Assembly (NCBI GenBank): GCA_028710565.1
Contig: JAQTTV010000006.1
Coordinates: forward strand, 62,001-126,000
DNA from: Gallionella sp.
GTDB lineage: Bacteria > Pseudomonadota > Gammaproteobacteria > Burkholderiales > Gallionellaceae
DNA length: 64,000 bases
Direction of reading: 5' to 3'
The notes under the pieces were generated by a model. That model was given only the letters and a program-made list of their open reading frames with translations, did no database searches and had not been told where the DNA came from. Position numbers and translations under genes: made by a program. Of this stretch, positions 8,018-17,876 are shown in pieces (the first letter of the stretch is position 1; the number at the start of each line of letters is the position of its first letter).

Positions 8018-9013
8018 TTATTTGCTAAACGGTTGTGAGCGCGGGGTTTTGTCGTTGGAAGGCGGCAAAATCGGCAGCGCAAAGCTAGGTTGTTTACCTG
8101 TCAATGTTTTCAAGAAAGCCACGATTTGCGCATTTTCGGCATCGGTGAATTTCTTGCCCAATTGCACGCGACCCATGGTTTCCACCGCTTGAGTCAGCGT
8201 TGCCGCTTCGCCGTCGTGGAAGTAGGGGTAGGTTAATTCGATATTGCGCAAAGTTGGGACTTTGAACAACAGACGATCTTCCTCTTTGCCTGTTACACCA
8301 AGACGACCTGTCGCGCCGCTCGCCGTTTGATAAGCGGATACCGCCCCCATTTTTTGGTAAGAATTGCCGCCTACCGCAGGACCGTTATGGCACGCCACGC
8401 AACCACTGTCTTTAAACAATTTGTAACCCGCTGTTTCATCCGCCGTTAAGGCTTTTTTATTGCCTTTCAACCACTTATCAAAACGAGAATCGGGTGTCAC
8501 CAACGTCGTTTCAAAAGCGGCTATCGCAGTGGTCACCTTATCAATATCAACCGTGTTAGAACCAAATACCTGCTTAAATTCCGCCACATAAGCAGGAATA
8601 GATTGCAACACTTCCACTGCAATGACATGAGTCGAAGCCATTTCACCAGGATTGGCGATTGGACCGCCTGCTTGAGCTTTCAAGTCTGCGGCACGACCAT
8701 CCCAGAATTGCGCCAGATTCATGCTGGAATTCAACACGGTCGGCGCGTTAATTGGCCCTTGATTCCAATTGTGACCAATGGAAGTTTTCAGATTATCTGT
8801 ACCGCCCATGGACAAATTGTGGCAAGAATTACAGGAAATAAAGCCCGATTTCGACAAGCGTGGATCGAAAAACAGCTTTTTGCCCAGCTCCACCATGGCT
8901 GGACTTTTGACTTTTGCAGCGACAATCGGTTGTATGGGTTCTTTGCTACCCGCTTGTGCGGCGGAAGCGGCAACCATCAGTGCGCTAAGCAACCAAATAC
9001 GAGAATAAGACAT
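8018..9013 (-). CDS. Di-haem cytochrome c peroxidase family protein
   Basis: A periplasmic c-type cytochrome of the CcpA/MauG family, about 331 residues. The start at 9013 gives a good signal peptide (MSYSRIWLLSALMVAASAAQA) with AAGGAG upstream; the longer frame to 9085 lacks this. Two haem motifs are visible, CNSCH and CVACH, together with the FFDPRLSKSG and PTLRNIELTYPYFHDG segments typical of the family. Family members reduce hydrogen peroxide using electrons from small cytochromes, or oxidise other substrates. It is a single gene, separated from the STAND gene upstream by about 110 bp. Confidence 0.92.
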   Translation of the reverse strand: MSYSRIWLLSALMVAASAAQAGSKEPIQPIVAAKVKSPAMVELGKKLFFDPRLSKSGFISCNSCHNLSMGGTDNLKTSIGHNWNQGPINAPTVLNSSMNLAQFWDGRAADLKAQAGGPIANPGEMASTHVIAVEVLQSIPAYVAEFKQVFGSNTVDIDKVTTAIAAFETTLVTPDSRFDKWLKGNKKALTADETAGYKLFKDSGCVACHNGPAVGGNSYQKMGAVSAYQTASGATGRLGVTGKEEDRLLFKVPTLRNIELTYPYFHDGEAATLTQAVETMGRVQLGKKFTDAENAQIVAFLKTLTGKQPSFALPILPPSNDKTPRSQPFSK

Positions 9014-9121
9014 CTGACTTCTCCTTAAGATAAAAAGATTATGACGAAAAAACGGGTGCGAATTGTAAACCCAACTGATAAGCAACCCCTAATACTCTTC
9101 ACTGCCAAGGCAAACTCAACG

Positions 9122-12100
9122 TCATGGTCGTTCCGCCGCTTTTAGCCAATCATTCACACTATTCACGCCCAAGGACAACAGCTTGTCTTGAACGGACACC
9201 ACGCGTTGCAGCATCGCGCGTTGGTCGGACTCTTCTCGCTCCTCGGCTTCGGCAAATAAACGGGTGATTAACTGTGTGATGTGATTTCCATGATCGTGTA
9301 GATATGGTTTGGCATGACGAACATAATCCAAGTAGATTTCAGTTGCCGCTAAAGCCTGTTCTGGGTCATGTTGTGCCGTGGCATTTAGCCATTCATCAAA
9401 CCCAAAGAGGCGGTGATGTTTGTTTTCGCTATCGTTCTGAAGCACGCTAAAGCACAGACGAATCAGCTCTGTTGGAACAGAAATCACGGGAGTATTGTCT
9501 CGAAAAACATGATCCATTTGCTGTGAAACCACCCGTGCATAAGGCGCATCAGCATTCAAGCCCGCCTCAATACCATCAAAACATTGTTCACGAAATTGTT
9601 TGATATTGTCAGCGTGCGTCCAAACATGAGCCGCTCCCTGCCATGCTTCCGTGCTATTCAAAGTTTTCAATTCCTCAAGCCAAACGGCAAAGTCAATGCG
9701 TTTTGACAAAGCGGCCAAGGCTGAAATCCGCCCCCATACTACCAAGTCCTTGCCGCCTCCTTCATGACGAAGGCGCGCCAAATAAGGCATGACTTGCTCA
9801 AAATGGTTGTGAGATGCGAAATAAAGACAAGGCTCGGCAATTTGCCAAAGTCCTTCGGCATCTTGCATGGCGAGATGGAATAACGCCCAGCCCAACTCAG
9901 GATTTTGGCTTTGCAGATAAGGGAGCCGCCGCAGGATTAAGGCGCGAATCACTGGGTATTCGTTGCTGGCAAAACGGCGCAAGGTGTATGGCAATAATTC
10001 AGGAAATGGCACGCCGTGTTCTTGCAATCCATTCGCTAAGATCATTAAGGATTCGACAACATGACCGCTGACCATATTGATGCCATTATTGAGCAAATTG
10101 ACGCTATCCCCTTTGATGGCGTTTTCTTCTTTAAGATTAGCAAAACCGATTGCCAGAATCACCAGCCGCGCCGCATTTTGTGTGTCTTGAATGACATGGG
10201 AACAGGCTTGCAAGGCATTAGATGCAGCACGATTAAGTTGCCATTGTTCAGGATGTCTTTCCAGTTCGTCTAGGATATGACAGCACAATGTTTGTGCATC
10301 AGGCTCTTCAAGTGGCAACCAAGTGCCATTGGTTTGCAAATTGCCATAACGATACGAAAGATAATTAGCAATCCCCTCCATGATTTCATCACGAAAAGCT
10401 TTGGTAATATCGCTCCAATGCGTTGATAACAATTGCAAGAATCGCGTGGGGTGACGGGATGAAGCTTCGCGCAGCTGCCCTCCAACTTCTCGTTCACCGC
10501 CAACCAAGTGATCAGTGCCACACCAATCGAAATAACCTGTGTAATGATCCAGCAAATGCAATACACCGTCGTCACTGGTATTCAAAAATACGTCAAATGA
10601 AAATGGTGCGATAACAGAAACCAAGTGCATTCCAATGCTTGGCTGTCGCACCAAGATGCCCTCGCTAATTTCGTAAGCGTCCAACATAGCTTGTGCTTCG
10701 GCAGCACGTAGATGACAAGGAATCGTGACAATCAATTCCACTCGATTTTTCAGTATCCAAGAACGATCATGTTCATGCCATAAAGTCAAAATGTTTGACA
10801 TCACAGCATCTTGAACGGACTCGTCGAGGTCAACAAATGCCACTTTCATCAACGTGCCGAATTCATACGCAAGGCTGGATTCTAAAAATTTCTTGATGCA
10901 CAACATACGCCCAATTAACGCGATATTGGCTTGCGGGACGGCAGTGCAAGCCAGTATGGCGAAGTAGCGTAATGCGCCTTCTGGATTGAAGCACAAGCGT
11001 TCGCGGTTGCTTTGCCACCAATCAGAATGTGTTTTTGCGTGATGAAGAATGGCAGCTTCCATTGCATCCAACAGAATGCGCTCATTGCCTATATGTCGAT
11101 ATGCGGTTTGAGTGAGGGTATCGTTGTAGGAAGTTTCGTGCAAAAACTCACTGTAGTAGTGCTTCTGAATATCGCCATAGCGGGATGACTTAATTCGACT
11201 CCACTCTTCAATAGTCGCTACTGCCAAATCCAACAATGGGACAGATTGCATCATCCGTTGTCGAATAAAGTTGTCGTTGCTATTGCTAAACTCGTGAGAT
11301 TCGCAACGTATCTTCTCCCCGAAACGCCCTTCCGAAACATCGTCTTCGCGGATGTCCCCTGTGATATAGCCCCATAGTCGATTGTCGTCTAACGCGCCCG
11401 CTGTCACACAACGGGCAAGAACTTTCCCTAAAAAGCTGTGTTCTGGTCGCGGCAGTCCAAGCAACTTTTCCAGTAAAGGGGCAAGCAATGACAAATTTTC
11501 TGTTTTGAATTCGGACAGATAAAAAGCTAATTGATGCGCAATACTATTCCCATCCACCCAATCCAGTGACAGGACTTCCTGCCAAAACGCTAATATCCCA
11601 GCAGCATCTTCGTTTTTCCACTGCGCGACCCGATGCACATGGGCGGTCAGCCCTTCGCTATCGCGTGCATCTTTTAACATCGGCAATAGATGCGCAAACC
11701 AAAAGTGATGCCACTCAATACGCGTCGCCAAGGTATAAATCACCTGAAACACCTCACGATGATCTTTGCGCAAATCACGCAGCAATGACCAATCTTCCGC
11801 CTGTGGTTGCTGCTCGGCGAAGGATTCTGCGACCAAACGGCGAATATGAAAAGGTGCGTTCCCCGTTAATACCGTTCGCAATTGTTTTCTGAATTCGCGA
11901 CGCTCCTCACTCGTCGCCAATTGCGCCACAAAACTGCGAATGCTGGGACGCACAAAAGGAACGGGCGGCAAGCCTTGAATAAACGCATTCAGCGTGATGC
12001 CTTGGCGCACCTTACCGCTAATGACCAACACATCCAGCAAAGTTTGATGCCCGAAGGTGATTTTTCCATCTTGTGTTTCTTGTAGCACATTGAGACTGCG

Positions 12101-13672
12101 CAATTGTCGTTGAACCGCTGGTGAAGCCGTAACGCGCTGATGCGGCACGGCAAGACTGCGGGACATCAACATTTCATCGGCAATCGCTTCAATCGCTTGC
12201 ATGGCAATATCCCCCAATTCAGGATTGTCTCGCACAATGGTTTTGAGATAGCGTTGTGCTAAGGCTTGGCTGTTGACGACATTGAAGCTGCCACTTTGCC
12301 GAGCGAGGTCAACAAACAGAGCTAATTCACGGGGATTCTGGATAAGCTGGCGGGTGACGGCATCAATGTTTGCTGTATCAATGTCGAGTTTATTGAGTAG
12401 CGGCGCAATTTCAGTCTCCCAACTCAAGGGCAAACATCGCAATTCGCTATCCCATTTTCGTTCGGCAATGCGGCGGTCGTAATGTCGATCAAAGTCCCGA
12501 CAGGCGGTTATCACGGTGACATTTGGTATCAAAAGCAAGCGGTCGATTTGCGCTAAAAAATACGTCAGTACGCTGTGTTCGCGGGCAATGGACAACACAT
12601 CCAAAGAGTCGATGACCACAACTACTTGCGCGTCTTCTGCCATGCGCGCCACTTTTTCAACCCACTGCTCAGGCAAACCTTGGGCTTGGCGATCTTGTGC
12701 CGTGGCAAAATCGGCGAATTCACGCGACTGAATGAACAGTGGGACTAAATCTGAGCGACTCTGTGCGCGCTGTTCCAACGCTTCTTGCAATGCCAACATC
12801 ACACAAGTTTTGCCCGAACCTGGCAGCCCCGTTAGCAAAATGGCACGCTTTTTGTCTTCAATGGCGGCAAGTAAGTTGTTCACTATCGGGCTAGAAATAC
12901 GCTCCCCTGCAATGTCCCGATGCCATGACCTGCCGATAGTTGAGGTGCTAACAAACGATGCGCGCACTTCCGCAAGATTCATACTCGGCACCAGCATTGC
13001 ACCCGCTTGGTGGAGAATATCCTTGAGATCGGCTTTGGTCAGGCGATGCTGGGCGGCAGCAGATATGCCGTTGCCCAGCATGCGCGCACCAAGCTGATCG
13101 AGCCGAACCCAAAGGACATCAAACGCGATGTTTGAATTGCTCGCCATCACTCTCAAACGCTCTCGGAGTAACTCCCCCATCCGATCCAGTTCAGGGCTGA
13201 TTTCAAACTTGGTGCGGCATAAAAAATCGTAAGTCGATAGCGAAGGCGCGAGGCGTTTCGCTAAATCAGCGTTTATTTTTTGCTGCTCTTTGCCTAAACC
13301 CGCAAGGTAATGAGCTTCATTGGCTTGTGTCGTGCTGTGTTCGCGCAACTTGGCGATTTCACCAAAATTATTACGCGAATAGAAACGCACATCCGCATTC
13401 GGATTGCTTGATAGCAAAGAAAAGGCTTTATTCAACTCATCCGCAAGATCGGCGATAGTCCATGCTTTGAAATTCTGTTGATTCTTTTTGCATTGGCAAC
13501 AAATCAGCGTACCGTCGGTTTTTCCAACCACAACGTCATCGACTGAGTACATTGTTGAATCAACCTCAATCCATTGAAAATCTGGATCGGTCAGAACAGT
13601 TAATGCCCAATCAAAGGCGACCAATGTTTGGTAACCATCACCTCGGTTAGAATAAATCCCTGCTTTACTCAT
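9122..13672 (-). CDS. Avs-like defence protein: Cap4-type nuclease fused to STAND NTPase
   Basis: A very large protein (about 1516 residues). The N-terminus (RGDGYQTLVAFDWAL) resembles Cap4/DUF4297 dsDNA endonucleases, with candidate PD-(D/E)XK residues D46, Q60 and K62 in DDVVVG and CCQCKK. A P-loop NTPase follows: Walker A GLPGSGKT at 282-289 and Walker B VVVVIDSLD at about 350-358. The remaining 1000 residues look like helical repeats, the sensor part of STAND proteins. This nuclease-NTPase-repeat order is that of Avs antiphage proteins, which detect phage proteins and then degrade DNA. The start at 13672 has GGAGG just upstream. It stands alone between two housekeeping genes, suggesting a mobile defence cargo. 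The triggering ligand is unknown. Confidence 0.8.
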   Translation of the reverse strand: MSKAGIYSNRGDGYQTLVAFDWALTVLTDPDFQWIEVDSTMYSVDDVVVGKTDGTLICCQCKKNQQNFKAWTIADLADELNKAFSLLSSNPNADVRFYSRNNFGEIAKLREHSTTQANEAHYLAGLGKEQQKINADLAKRLAPSLSTYDFLCRTKFEISPELDRMGELLRERLRVMASNSNIAFDVLWVRLDQLGARMLGNGISAAAQHRLTKADLKDILHQAGAMLVPSMNLAEVRASFVSTSTIGRSWHRDIAGERISSPIVNNLLAAIEDKKRAILLTGLPGSGKTCVMLALQEALEQRAQSRSDLVPLFIQSREFADFATAQDRQAQGLPEQWVEKVARMAEDAQVVVVIDSLDVLSIAREHSVLTYFLAQIDRLLLIPNVTVITACRDFDRHYDRRIAERKWDSELRCLPLSWETEIAPLLNKLDIDTANIDAVTRQLIQNPRELALFVDLARQSGSFNVVNSQALAQRYLKTIVRDNPELGDIAMQAIEAIADEMLMSRSLAVPHQRVTASPAVQRQLRSLNVLQETQDGKITFGHQTLLDVLVISGKVRQGITLNAFIQGLPPVPFVRPSIRSFVAQLATSEERREFRKQLRTVLTGNAPFHIRRLVAESFAEQQPQAEDWSLLRDLRKDHREVFQVIYTLATRIEWHHFWFAHLLPMLKDARDSEGLTAHVHRVAQWKNEDAAGILAFWQEVLSLDWVDGNSIAHQLAFYLSEFKTENLSLLAPLLEKLLGLPRPEHSFLGKVLARCVTAGALDDNRLWGYITGDIREDDVSEGRFGEKIRCESHEFSNSNDNFIRQRMMQSVPLLDLAVATIEEWSRIKSSRYGDIQKHYYSEFLHETSYNDTLTQTAYRHIGNERILLDAMEAAILHHAKTHSDWWQSNRERLCFNPEGALRYFAILACTAVPQANIALIGRMLCIKKFLESSLAYEFGTLMKVAFVDLDESVQDAVMSNILTLWHEHDRSWILKNRVELIVTIPCHLRAAEAQAMLDAYEISEGILVRQPSIGMHLVSVIAPFSFDVFLNTSDDGVLHLLDHYTGYFDWCGTDHLVGGEREVGGQLREASSRHPTRFLQLLSTHWSDITKAFRDEIMEGIANYLSYRYGNLQTNGTWLPLEEPDAQTLCCHILDELERHPEQWQLNRAASNALQACSHVIQDTQNAARLVILAIGFANLKEENAIKGDSVNLLNNGINMVSGHVVESLMILANGLQEHGVPFPELLPYTLRRFASNEYPVIRALILRRLPYLQSQNPELGWALFHLAMQDAEGLWQIAEPCLYFASHNHFEQVMPYLARLRHEGGGKDLVVWGRISALAALSKRIDFAVWLEELKTLNSTEAWQGAAHVWTHADNIKQFREQCFDGIEAGLNADAPYARVVSQQMDHVFRDNTPVISVPTELIRLCFSVLQNDSENKHHRLFGFDEWLNATAQHDPEQALAATEIYLDYVRHAKPYLHDHGNHITQLITRLFAEAEEREESDQRAMLQRVVSVQDKLLSLGVNSVNDWLKAAERP

Positions 13673-13735
13673 TGCACCTCCCCGCAAAACATATTCGTTC
13701 TCGTAAATTTGAACCGAAGGCTGGCGTGTTGATGG

Positions 13736-14593
13736 CTACTTCCCCAGCCAATCGCGTCTGATCGCTTGTGCCTCACTGAAAATTTGGTGTAATGCTGCGC
13801 CGTCGGAATTTTGTAGCGCGAGGCGCAGGGATGCTAATTCAACTTGGTAGGCGGTGATTTCGTTGAGTAGCGCGTCGCGGTTGGCGAGGCTGATGTCGCG
13901 CCACATATCGGGCGAACTGGCGGCGATGCGGGTGAAATCGCGGAAACCGCTGGCGGCGAAGGATAGCAGTAGCTCTCGGTTGTCGCGTTGCGCTAAATCG
14001 TGTACCAGCGCGAAGGATAACAAATGGGGCAAATGGCTGACGGCGGCAAAAATTGCGTCATGTTCGGTGTGGCTGAGTTCAAAAATGTGCGCGCCGCAAG
14101 CTAACCAAGCGTCTTTGACCCGTTGCACGGCGGCTGGGGAATTCTCTGGCAAGGGCGTAATCACCACTTTTTTGCCGACATACAAATCCGCCATGGCGGC
14201 TGATGCGCCGCTTTTTTCTGCGCCTGCGATGGGATGGGCGGGGACAAATTGCCCGACTTTGTTGCCCAATTGCGCATACGCATCTTGCACTACATTGGTT
14301 TTGGTGCTGCCGCCGTCTGTGACGAGCGTGTTCGCGCCCAAATGCGGGGCGATGCGTGCCATCCATTCCGCCATGCTGCCCACGGGGGTTGCTAATAACA
14401 CCAAATCAGCATCGCGTACTTCTGTCGCAATATCCTCGCCCACGCGATCAATCACACCCAGTTGCAAGGCTTGTTGCACACTGGCGACACTGCGCCCGAA
14501 GCCCACGATTTCATTAACCACGCCCGCCCGCCGCAAGCCCAATGCAAACGAGCCGCCGATCAGCCCCACACCACAAATCACCACTTTTTTCAA
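13736..14593 (-). CDS. tyrA: Prephenate dehydrogenase
   Basis: Single-domain TyrA, 285 residues, converting prephenate to 4-hydroxyphenylpyruvate in tyrosine synthesis. The dinucleotide-binding motif GVGLIGGS is at residues 8-15, followed by LLATPVGSMAEW, TDGGSTKT and the catalytic-region histidine segment PAHPIAGAEKSG. Length fits the family without an extra chorismate mutase or ACT domain. It lies directly downstream of a repeat-bearing intergenic region and is not obviously in an operon. Confidence 0.93.
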   Translation of the reverse strand: MKKVVICGVGLIGGSFALGLRRAGVVNEIVGFGRSVASVQQALQLGVIDRVGEDIATEVRDADLVLLATPVGSMAEWMARIAPHLGANTLVTDGGSTKTNVVQDAYAQLGNKVGQFVPAHPIAGAEKSGASAAMADLYVGKKVVITPLPENSPAAVQRVKDAWLACGAHIFELSHTEHDAIFAAVSHLPHLLSFALVHDLAQRDNRELLLSFAASGFRDFTRIAASSPDMWRDISLANRDALLNEITAYQVELASLRLALQNSDGAALHQIFSEAQAIRRDWLGK

Positions 14594-14698
14594 AATGTTC
14601 TCCTACTGCATCAAAGTGCGCAGATTATACCTGAGCACTACCATCCTCACTTTAACGCGGCGAAGAGGTTATGCCTCACAATGCGTCGCGCAAGGGAA

Positions 14699-14832
14699 AC
14701 ACTTATAAAATCTTCCGTTCATGGTGAGCTTGTCGAACCATTAACCGAAATCACAAATTAAAGCCATTCACCCTTCGACCATTCGACAAGCTCACGGCTC
14801 AGGGCGAACGGATTTAATCAGCACCTCCCTAG
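14699..14832. repeat. MITE-like palindromic repeat (CTGATTAAATCCGTTCG family)
   Basis: Contains two oppositely oriented copies of a REP-like core (GTGAGCTTGTCGAA and TTCGACAAGCTCAC) and ends in GATTTAATCAGCACCTCCCT, matching in inverse the left end of the repeat at 62271-62406. The outer end also resembles that of the 117-bp element family. Confidence 0.65.
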
Positions 14833-14883
14833 GCAAAAAGTGGGCGGTATAATCGCCGCCTAAACTTCACACGAAAGATGTTT

Positions 14884-16797
14884 ATGGCAACGCAAGCGAA
14901 TTCCTTGATTCAAAGCACGATGACTCATTTAGGGCGTTTTTCCCCTTTCGATCAAATGAATCGGCACGAAGTGCAATGGCTGGCGGAGCGGTTGCGGATG
15001 GCGTATTACGCTAAAGGCGAGGTCATCCTTGAACCCAAACATGGTGATGTGAGCCATTTTTTTGTAATTAAACAAGGGATTGTGCAAGGTGAACAGGACG
15101 TAGCACGCACGCAGGAAGATACCGCTTGGCTGGAATTGCACGAGGGAGAGTGTTTTCCACTGGGCGCGTTATTGGCGCGGCGACCTGTCAACAGCGTCTA
15201 TCGAGCGCGGGAAGATGTGTTTTGCTATGAATTGCCCGCTAAGGATTTTCATCAGCTCACCCATCTCAGCGTCCCGTTCCACGATTTTTGCACGCGGCGC
15301 ATCGCCAATTTATTGGAGCAATCCAAGCACGTGATTCAAGCGCAATACGCTCAATCCAGTCTCGAACAGCAATCTATGTCCAGCCCGTTGTCGGATCTGA
15401 TTCGTCATCCTCCTGTGACGTGCGCACCTGATACCCCGATACGAACGGTCTTGCACACCATGCAAGCCCTCGGCATAGGCTCAATGATCGCCGTAGAAGG
15501 AGAACGTGCGGTCGGGATTTTTACCTTGCATGATGTGCTCAAGCGCGTGGTGTTGGCAGAGTACGATTTGAGTTTGCCCATTATCGACATTATGAGTACC
15601 CAACTCACCACCTTGCCCCCGCAAGCCTTGGCTTACGAAGCAGCGTTGATTATGGTGAAACAAGGCATACGTCATGTACTCATCAGCGATCATAACAAGC
15701 TGCTGGGCATTATCTCTGAAAAAGATTTGTTCAGTTTGCAACGCGTGGGCTTGCGGCAAATAGGCATGTCACTACGCAGTGCAACCACCTTGGCTCATTT
15801 CCAACACGCCGCCGCAGATATACGTCAACTCGGCCAAAATATGCTGGCGCAAGGCGTGGGCGCGGAACAGCTGACCCAAATTATTTCCACTTTAAACGAC
15901 CTGTTGACCCAACGCATTGTGGAAGTTGAATGGGCGCGGGCGCAGCAGCAAGCAAACTGGCAACAGGTGGATTTTTGCTGGTTGGCAATGGGCAGCGAAG
16001 GGCGTTATGAGCAAACGCTCAACACCGATCAAGATAACGGCATTATTTTTCAAACACCTGAAGGCTGTACGCCCGATGCCATACGCGCACAATTGCTACC
16101 TTTTGCTCAAGCGGTGAATACGGTGCTGGATGACTGCGGATTCCCTTTGTGCAAAGGCAATATCATGGCGAGCAACCCGCAATGGTGCTTGAGTTTGGCG
16201 GAATGGCAAAACGTATTTTCCGACTGGATTTTCCGTGGCGATGGCATGGTGTTGTTGAATGCGTCTATCTTTTTTGACTTCCGCGCCTTGTCGGGCAAGA
16301 CTGAATTGGCGCAGGAATTGCGCACTTGGCTACACGGCAAGATCAAAGAAAATCGCTTGTTTTTGAAGAAGATGGTTGCCAACGCGTTGGATAATCGTCC
16401 GCCTTTAGGATTGCTGCGTGACTTTTTGCTCACCAAAGATGCCGATAACACTGCCACGTTAGATTTAAAATTCAATGGCATTACGCCTTTTGTCGATGCC
16501 GCACGTATTTTTGCTTTAGCGGCGGGAACCAATGAAACCAATACCGCACAGCGGCTCAGGGCAGTAGGGCATTTGTGGCAATTGGAGTCGAGTGAAATCG
16601 AAGCGTGGGCAAATGCGTTTCATTACATCCAACTGCTACGCTTGAGACTGCAACATGAACAAGCCAAAAGTAAGCTTGCTTTGTCCAATCGCGTGGATCC
16701 CAACACCCTAAATGACTTAGATAGACGCATTTTGAAAGAAACCTTTCGCCAAGGTCGAAAGTTACAAGCGGTACTGGAAAAGTATTTCACATTCTAA
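14884..16797 (+). CDS. cNMP-binding/CBS/DUF294 nucleotidyltransferase-like protein
   Basis: A cytoplasmic protein of about 637 residues with four parts in order: a cyclic-nucleotide-binding-like domain (about 1-130), a pair of CBS domains (about 160-290, with VGIFTLHDVLKRVV and LGIISEKDLFSL), a DUF294 nucleotidyltransferase domain marked by GSEGRYEQTLNTDQDNG, and a DUF294 C-terminal helical domain. This matches GlnD-like signalling proteins whose target is usually unknown; in several bacteria they sit with DNA polymerase III epsilon-like exonuclease or acetate transporter genes, not seen here. ATG at 14878 is possible; 14884 is better spaced from GAAAG. The stop codon lies at the edge of a MITE. 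Confidence 0.85.
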   Translation: MATQANSLIQSTMTHLGRFSPFDQMNRHEVQWLAERLRMAYYAKGEVILEPKHGDVSHFFVIKQGIVQGEQDVARTQEDTAWLELHEGECFPLGALLARRPVNSVYRAREDVFCYELPAKDFHQLTHLSVPFHDFCTRRIANLLEQSKHVIQAQYAQSSLEQQSMSSPLSDLIRHPPVTCAPDTPIRTVLHTMQALGIGSMIAVEGERAVGIFTLHDVLKRVVLAEYDLSLPIIDIMSTQLTTLPPQALAYEAALIMVKQGIRHVLISDHNKLLGIISEKDLFSLQRVGLRQIGMSLRSATTLAHFQHAAADIRQLGQNMLAQGVGAEQLTQIISTLNDLLTQRIVEVEWARAQQQANWQQVDFCWLAMGSEGRYEQTLNTDQDNGIIFQTPEGCTPDAIRAQLLPFAQAVNTVLDDCGFPLCKGNIMASNPQWCLSLAEWQNVFSDWIFRGDGMVLLNASIFFDFRALSGKTELAQELRTWLHGKIKENRLFLKKMVANALDNRPPLGLLRDFLLTKDADNTATLDLKFNGITPFVDAARIFALAAGTNETNTAQRLRAVGHLWQLESSEIEAWANAFHYIQLLRLRLQHEQAKSKLALSNRVDPNTLNDLDRRILKETFRQGRKLQAVLEKYFTF

Positions 16798-16910
16798 GGA
16801 GGCACTGATCTATTCGTCATTTCGACGAAGGTCGGAATCCAGTCCATTGATACAAAATTGTTTTTGCTTCAGCAAAAACTACAAAACCAAATAAATCAGC
16901 ACAGCCCTAA
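16794..16910 (-). mobile_element. 117-bp MITE-like element, copy 2
   Basis: Reverse-oriented copy of the element at 4475-4591, same length and about 90 percent identical by eye. CTAA occurs at both outer edges. The first bases overlap the stop codon of the DUF294 gene (TAA at 16795-16797). Confidence 0.8.
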
Positions 16911-17292
16911 ATGTGCAGGGTAAGGTGTTGAGTGATTGGTCGTGAGTGGGTAGTAGGTAGGCTGAAAGCATGAGTTTACCTAGATCGATATATTGAAAAA
17001 AGGGGGATGCGCTGCGCTTATCCGTCCAAAATTCGATCAACTAAAAACTAACGACTAACAGCTTATAACCGATTGTATTTATATAATAAAATAATGAATT
17101 GCTTATTTTGCTTTGAGAAAGTGCTTGCATCTCATTGTTTATGCTAACTTATTGCTTTTTCAGCCATAATGGTATCTGGAACAATGGGTACGACAATAAA
17201 TAACGGGGTAGCGTTATTGCGTGCGTTACGGTATTTTCCGCTTGGGAATGAGTAGTTATTTTTATAATGGTATACCGCAAAATGGAGAAGCA
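16911..17292. other. Gene-less stretch after the MITE
   Basis: No convincing gene. Around 17039-17062 it has ACTAAAAACTAACGACTAAC, which resembles in inverse a short stretch after spoT at about 30275-30305. The AT-rich part from 17070 to 17170 probably holds the promoter of the CZB gene, but no clear box can be singled out. Confidence 0.4.
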
Positions 17293-17736
17293 ATGGGATT
17301 GATGAGTTGGCTCAAAGAGCGTTTAACAGGTGATAGTGAGAATGAGTTGGTGGTAAGTGAAGAAGAAAACTCACTTTCTGGATTGAATCTGAAACAAGTA
17401 ATTGATGCACATGCTGGTTGGAAAACTCGTTTGGAAAACACCTTGCTGGGTGTCAGCATGGAACAACTGGAAGTTTCTGTTGTTGCTCAAGACAGTGTTT
17501 GTACGCTTGGACAGTGGTTGTATGGCGTGGGAAAACAACAATTTGGTCATTTGCCAGAATATGAAGAGTTGCGCAAAACCCATGCGAGTTTTCATCTGAG
17601 TGCAGGTCAGGTGCTGGTTGAACATCGCAATGGTCAAACAGCCAAAGCAATGGCGTTGCTAAAAGGTGAATTCCGCAACCTATCGGATTTGATCCAACTG
17701 GATTTAGTCAAACTGTTTGTCGCAGCCAAGCGATAA
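17293..17736 (+). CDS. Stand-alone CZB (zinc-binding chemoreceptor) domain protein
   Basis: A 147-residue protein starting at 17293, with GGAGAAG directly upstream; the longer frame from 17221 is less likely. Residues 35-130 form a CZB domain: H40-x-x-W43, C70 in CTLGQWL, H97 and H101 in THASFH. These zinc ligands are characteristic of chemoreceptor zinc-binding domains, which sense zinc or hypochlorous acid in chemotaxis receptors and diguanylate cyclases. Here no receptor or output domain is attached, so it may act with a partner encoded elsewhere. The N-terminus (MGLMSWLKERL) is amphipathic. Confidence 0.78.
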   Translation: MGLMSWLKERLTGDSENELVVSEEENSLSGLNLKQVIDAHAGWKTRLENTLLGVSMEQLEVSVVAQDSVCTLGQWLYGVGKQQFGHLPEYEELRKTHASFHLSAGQVLVEHRNGQTAKAMALLKGEFRNLSDLIQLDLVKLFVAAKR

Positions 17737-17876
17737 GCCCCTCAAATGGCTTGTGGGCGCGCATTAAGAGGTGCGCCTACACCTAACCTCAACAACTAAG
17801 CACGTGCCTTGTGCTTTACCTGCCAACCACCCCCGCCTAATGCGATAATGCGCACCGTTTTTTCGGTGTTTTCATC

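Noticed and set aside
13854-14708. 284-codon frame opposite tyrA
   Set aside because: Antisense shadow of a well-supported gene, serine- and alanine-rich without motifs.
16107-16541. 144-codon frame opposite the DUF294 gene
   Set aside because: Antisense shadow without motifs or start signals.
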